A stretch of DNA of 64,000 nucleotides from Owenia fusiformis. Taxonomy: Eukaryota; Annelida; Polychaeta; Sabellida; Oweniidae. Positions 59,626 to 64,000 of this stretch are shown here, piece by piece. Every line of letters starts with the position of its first letter. Within the stretch, counting starts at the first letter, position 1. The stretch lies in the NCBI GenBank assembly GCA_903813345.2, contig CAIIXF020000005.1, forward strand, positions 33,733,375-33,797,374. Direction: 5' to 3'. The position numbers were made by a program, and so were the translations under genes. The notes under the pieces were generated by a model. That model was not told the DNA's origin. It did not search any database and was given only the letters and a program-made list of their open reading frames with translations.

Positions 59626-59741
59626 CAAAAATATGTTGTCGGGATTCATAAACATTTGATTAAACAAACAACACATTTACATGGCACAAACAACTAAAAA
59701 ATATACTGCACTATATTAAAACAAGAACACAAATGTGTACA

Positions 59742-61548
59742 AAATGTCCCCACCAATGGGTGATCCCATCAAATGGTTATCCTGAAAATAAGTAGACAAG
59801 ACTTTACCGACACAATTTGAGGACAGAAAATCCAAAATGGCCGCCTTAAAATTGACCCAGAATGCCAAAAAATTAATTAGTTCTAGATTTTCATACTAAG
59901 AACCACCCCTGAAAATTTGAAATTCATCCATCAAACAGTTAACCAGAAAACATGTAAACAAAACTTTACAGACAAGATTTTAGAATGGAAAATCCAAAAT
60001 GGCTGCCTTGACATTTACCCAGAATGTCAAAAAACTAATCAGATCTAGATTTTCAAACTAAGAATCATCCCTGCAAATTTGAAATTGATCTACCAAAGTT
60101 CACCTGTAATTGGGTAGACAAGACTTTACAGACAAGATTTTTAAGACGGAAAATCCAAAATGGCTACCTTGACATTTACCCAGAATGCCCAAAAACTAAT
60201 CAGATCTAGATTTTCATACTAAGAATCATCCCTGAAAATTTGAAATTGATCTACCAAACAGTTCACCTGAAAACGAGTAGACAAGACTTTACAGACAAGA
60301 TTTTAGGACGGAAAAAATCCAAAATGGCTGACAATAAAAAGGGATTATGAGTTTTTGCTGATTTCCTTTTACAAAATTGTCACATATAACCAATGTTAAC
60401 AATAACATAGGCTTTTACAACAAAGTACACCTGAAATTATTTATAAAGCTACTAAATAGTTAAAGATTCTCGCAATCTTTATCCAATCAGCGTTTGCGAG
60501 TGTGTCGGCTCACGTATAAAAGGCGAATCCAACTCAAATCCATGCAGGGGTGTATGAGGTACTCGAATAGAAAAGAGCTCGTGAAATCTGAATTTATATG
60601 CACATGGTCAATGTTTACACATGTTTGGAGTTATTGAAGAAAATGTGATATGGGTGTGGTTCCGAATTTGAAGTCATTGCTGGAAAATATGATTTTAATA
60701 CGTGAAATTATATCTATAAATACAGCACTAAAAATAACAGTACACATGAAGTACATGTATGATTGTGTCCAGAAATGTTTGAAACCCTTACAGAAAATTC
60801 TGTCTGCATTTTGTCACCATTGCTCTTTCTTCCCGCATTCTAGTGCTGTTTGAATGAATATATTAATTAATGTATTTCTAACTAAAATATATCACATATT
60901 TTGTGAAACCACAAACATTTAGATCATAATAAAAATATTCAATACTTGAGTGAGCACGATATGCAAGGGTTACTAAGTTGACACAGTAACTGACCATTGA
61001 TATTGTGTTAGCAAATATGTACATTGTATTAGCAGAATACGCTGTGTGCATGGACTAACACCCCTCACTTTCATAGTGAAGTGACTAATTGGTTTATGTT
61101 TACGTTTAATGTGTTTTGGGTTCCTTGTTACAGCAAGGGGGGTCAGTAAAGTAGACTAACATGTTTGCATGGCAAATTTTGATCGAATATGTGAGACACT
61201 TTAAAGTATGAAAACTCAAAAACACAATTAAATTTGATACAAAGTATTATCGCGCGCTAACTTTTCTTAAGACATTCAAAATGGCTGACATGACTGAGCT
61301 AACAGGTCCAAAACCTAATCAGATGTGGAATGAAGTAAGCTGAACAAGATATTAAAGTTTTAAAAGCAACTGTGAAGCCGTTTTTCTTAAATTTTGCAGA
61401 CAAGGATTTTAGCATTTGACTTTAAAATGGCCGACAGGAAGTAGGTATCGAGTTAAATTTTTTTCATCCACATCTGTAAGCACTTATAAGTTATCCCTGA
61501 AAATTTGAAGGTGATATCTGTAGCGGTTTTTGAGAAAACTGCCGGACG

Positions 61549-61579
<31 letters not shown>

Positions 61580-61636
61580 GGACGGACGCGCCTAGGCCGA
61601 CAATATGGCCCCACACTATGTGGTGGGGACATAATA
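59742..61636. mobile_element. 1.9 kb element with ATGTCCCCACC ends
   Basis: Left end ATGTCCCCACCA, right end TGGTGGGGACAT. Left half: about four ~185-bp direct units with 'acaagactttacagacaaga' and 'tccaaaatggctgcc'. The right part has a GGACAGACAGAC array (61540-61587). The middle (60360-61200) is unique and holds CCAAT and TATA words. Confidence 0.7.
60483..60523 (+). promoter_or_regulatory. Possible promoter: CCAAT then TATAAAAGG
   Basis: CCAAT at 60483-60487 (in ATCCAATCAGCG) and TATAAAAGG at 60515-60523, a spacing seen in strong RNA polymerase II promoters. Downstream on the plus strand there is only an unrecognised 67-codon frame (60650-60853). It may be a transposon promoter. Weak evidence. 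Confidence 0.35.
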
Positions 61637-61809
61637 AAAATGTCAGATGAATTAAATCTTGAAGATAAGGTAAACATAGAGAAGAGTACAAAAAAGCTTG
61701 CTATTAAAGTCAAAAAAGAAATTAATAGTGAGATATCAAGTATACTGGAAGAATCTGGAATCTGGAAGAATACTGGAAGAATTGGGAATGAGGGGAAACT
61801 TAGATTATT

Positions 61810-62215
61810 TATACAACTAACAAGGCATTAACATGAAAAAATGTCACCATCTAGTTGCTCACAATATCATTAGTTCAATGTTAAGTCAGATTTGAATTTC
61901 TGAGAACTCTGTAGATGATTTTGAAAAAAAATTGGTCAATTTGAAGCAAGTTGAAAAAAGACCTTTTTGATCTTGAGAAGCTCATTGAAGGTCAAATCAT
62001 TTTGACCTTGAGAATGTCATTGAAGGTCAAATCTATAGTCAGATTTGAACCTTTAAGAACTTGTAGATAATTTTGAAAAAAAAATTTAGTCAATTTGAAG
62101 CAGGTTGAAAAAAGACCTTTTTTACCTTTTTTACCTTGAAAATGTCATTGAAGGTCAAATCTTAAATGTAAAGTCAGATTTGAACTTCTGAAAACTTGTA
62201 GATGATTTGGAAAAA
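61810..62215 (+). repeat. Dispersed repeat R5 (copy 2)
   Basis: Matches 44573-44780 and repeats its own core ('gaagcaagttgaaaaaagac' and 'gaacttgtagataattt') about three times. Confidence 0.65.
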
Positions 62216-63125
62216 TCTGACATTGTTTATAGACATAGATCCAGGGATAATTACCTTGACGAAGATAACATAATCATTACTGAAAATTATATTTTACTTA
62301 AGCATAGAGTTTGATAATTTCAATTGATATATTTATTGTTCTTTATAATTTTAACAATAATACAGGATTTATTACATGTCGATGCACTGTTTAAATCTGA
62401 CGTTGTTTTAGACACAGATCTAGGGATAATAACTTTGATGAACGTAACAGATCATTACTGAAAATTATATTTTACTTAAGCATAAAGCTTGATAATTTCA
62501 ATCAATTAATATATCTATTGTTCTTTATAATTTTAACAATAATACAGGATTTATTACATGCCGATGCACTGTTTAAATCTGACGTTGTTTTAGACACAGA
62601 TCTAGGGATAATTACTTTGATGAACGTAACAGATCATTACTGAAAATTATATTTTACTTAAGCATAAAGCTTGATAATTTCAATCAATTAATATATTTAT
62701 TGTTCTTTATAATTTTAACAATAATACAGGATTTATTACATGTCGATGCACTGTTTAAATCTGACGTTGTTTTAGACACAGATCTAGGGATAATAACTTT
62801 GATGAACGTAACAGATCATTACTGAAAATTATATTTTACTTAAGCATAAAGCTTGATAATTTCAATCAATTAATATATTTATTGTTCTTTATAATTTTAA
62901 CAATAATACAGGATTTATTACATGTCGATGCACTGTTTAAATCTGACGTTGTTTTAGACACAGATCTAGGGATAATAACTTTGATGAACGTAACAGATCA
63001 TTACTGAAAATTATATTTTACTTAAGCATAAAGCTTGATAATTTCAATCAATGTATTAATTGTACTTTATAACTTCAACAATAAAGGATTCATTATGTCA
63101 CTGCACTGTTCAAATCTGACGTTAT
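62216..63125 (+). repeat. 182-bp satellite array, ~5 copies
   Basis: The 'aaatctgacgttgttttag' phase point recurs at 62398, 62580, 62762 and 62944, exactly 182 bp apart, then after 174 bp. Central copies are almost identical; the outer ones diverge. Confidence 0.93.
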
Positions 63126-63289
63126 TTCAGATCCAGTGATAATTACTTTGACGTCATTCCCAGGTATAACTGAATGCAATTAGTCTATTAGCGCAATATC
63201 TATCTATTCATTTAATTATGAACAAATGGGATTCCTCAGAGTCAAACATGTGCATTTATAGTTAGATGAATACGTAACTCTATTTTAAT

Positions 63290-63440
63290 AACCAAGATGT
63301 CAGTAGGTAGTAGGTACCTAGTTTCACCACCAGGTGTCTAGTAATTATACAAATGAAAATATGTCCAGTAAAAGATTATCTGTCTAATACAAGAAAATAT
63401 ATCTAACTATTGGTGATTTTATAACGCGAGGTCATATGTT
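63290..63440 (+). repeat. Dispersed repeat R2 fragment
   Basis: 'agtttcaccaccaggtg', 'atgtccagtaa' and 'gattttataacgcgagg' match 19220-19400 and 31360-31580. 63441-63876 shows nothing recognisable. Confidence 0.5.
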
Positions 63441-63876
63441 TCAAGAAGCAATATTCCCCAGCTGTGAGGTCGTTCAGTGTTATGTTTTTATTATTGCATG
63501 AAAATGTTGAAATAAAAACAGTAATATTACATATAATAGGATTTATTTGTACTGATTCCCTAGGGCAAAACATAAATCCAACAGTAATAAGTAATAAAGT
63601 AAAGAAAAAAATAAAACTACATTCTTCAAATAACAGCTACATTACTTTTATATAAAGATCATATCTCTACTGATAATTAGATAATGTATCACATCAGTTG
63701 TTTCTTTCAATTTTATGACCCCCTCACTCGTCAAAAAAATTGTATTTTGGTGGCAATGTTAATATGTGTGTAAATATTATATTGTAATTGTTCATGTAAA
63801 TATTTTTTTTAAAAAAGAGCATAATACACGCTGCAAGTAAAAACGGGCATATTTCAGACCCTAAGCATTCCAGAAC

Positions 63877-64000
63877 TAGAAAACGGCAACTCCACAGAGT
63901 AGCAAATTCTAACAAACAAAATATTCATGACTCTGTACTTTATGTTACCGTATGATATTTACCATCTACTCTACCCTTGATTTGCAGATGGTAAAAAACA
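63877..64000 (+). mobile_element. GTAGCAAATCCC-family element, cut by the window end
   Basis: Starts 'ggcaactccacagagtagca' and 'ctaacaaacaaaatattcatga', matching the left ends at 45858 and 58421. Confidence 0.7.

Noticed and set aside
61453-61713. Signal-peptide-like start (MTLIASFFVLFSMFTL) on the minus strand as the missing first exon
   Set aside because: No donor in the phase required by the exon at 58301, and it runs into a transposon end.
61505-61831. 108-codon frame starting in the GGACAGAC array
   Set aside because: The first half is microsatellite and transposon end. The Lys/Glu-rich second half has no recognised family or splice context.

Overview
The window is from an invertebrate animal nuclear genome. 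It is AT-rich, has spliceosomal introns of 0.3 to 22 kb, and holds many short inverted-repeat transposons and minisatellites. No prokaryotic or organellar features were seen. The gene content (a Rhes/Dexras-like small GTPase, a Skeletor-like DM13/DOMON gene and a Dickkopf/colipase-fold-like secreted protein) and the transposon style suggest a marine deuterostome such as a hemichordate or cephalochordate, or a lophotrochozoan. The sequence alone does not decide between these.

Layout. 1-1.13 kb is intergenic with one short transposon. 1.13-1.83 kb (minus) is an intronless Ras-superfamily gene with a CaaX tail. 1.84-9.93 kb is intergenic, mostly mobile elements, including a ~2.1 kb fold-back element with a CpG-rich element inside it. 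From 58.30 down to 9.94 kb (minus) lies one large gene: 15 coding exons whose phases and splice sites all join into 647 codons. They encode two DM13 domains, a DOMON domain and the conserved C-terminal half of the Skeletor family. The signal-peptide exon was not found. The 22 kb intron of that gene (22.18-44.39 kb) holds a three-exon gene on the opposite strand (25.45-34.98 kb) encoding a 145-residue cysteine-rich secreted protein. 58.3-64.0 kb is repeat-rich and has a 182-bp satellite.

Most striking is that three tandem arrays in the Skeletor-like gene have grown from exon boundaries. The intron between exons 11 and 12 is almost entirely a 64-66 bp minisatellite (about 43 copies), and every unit carries a copy of the real 3' splice site. 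Exon 2 is preceded by four 209-bp copies of its own first 49 bases plus acceptor. The donor of exon 14 is followed by three decayed copies of itself. A second clear result is a short transposon family with TACCCT/AGGGTA ends and perfect 9-bp target duplications (three copies, one shrunk to 79 bp).

The two larger genes are linked only by nesting, and nothing in the sequence shows joint function. The Skeletor-like protein is inferred to be extracellular or membrane-anchored, the nested protein secreted, and the GTPase prenylated and membrane-bound.
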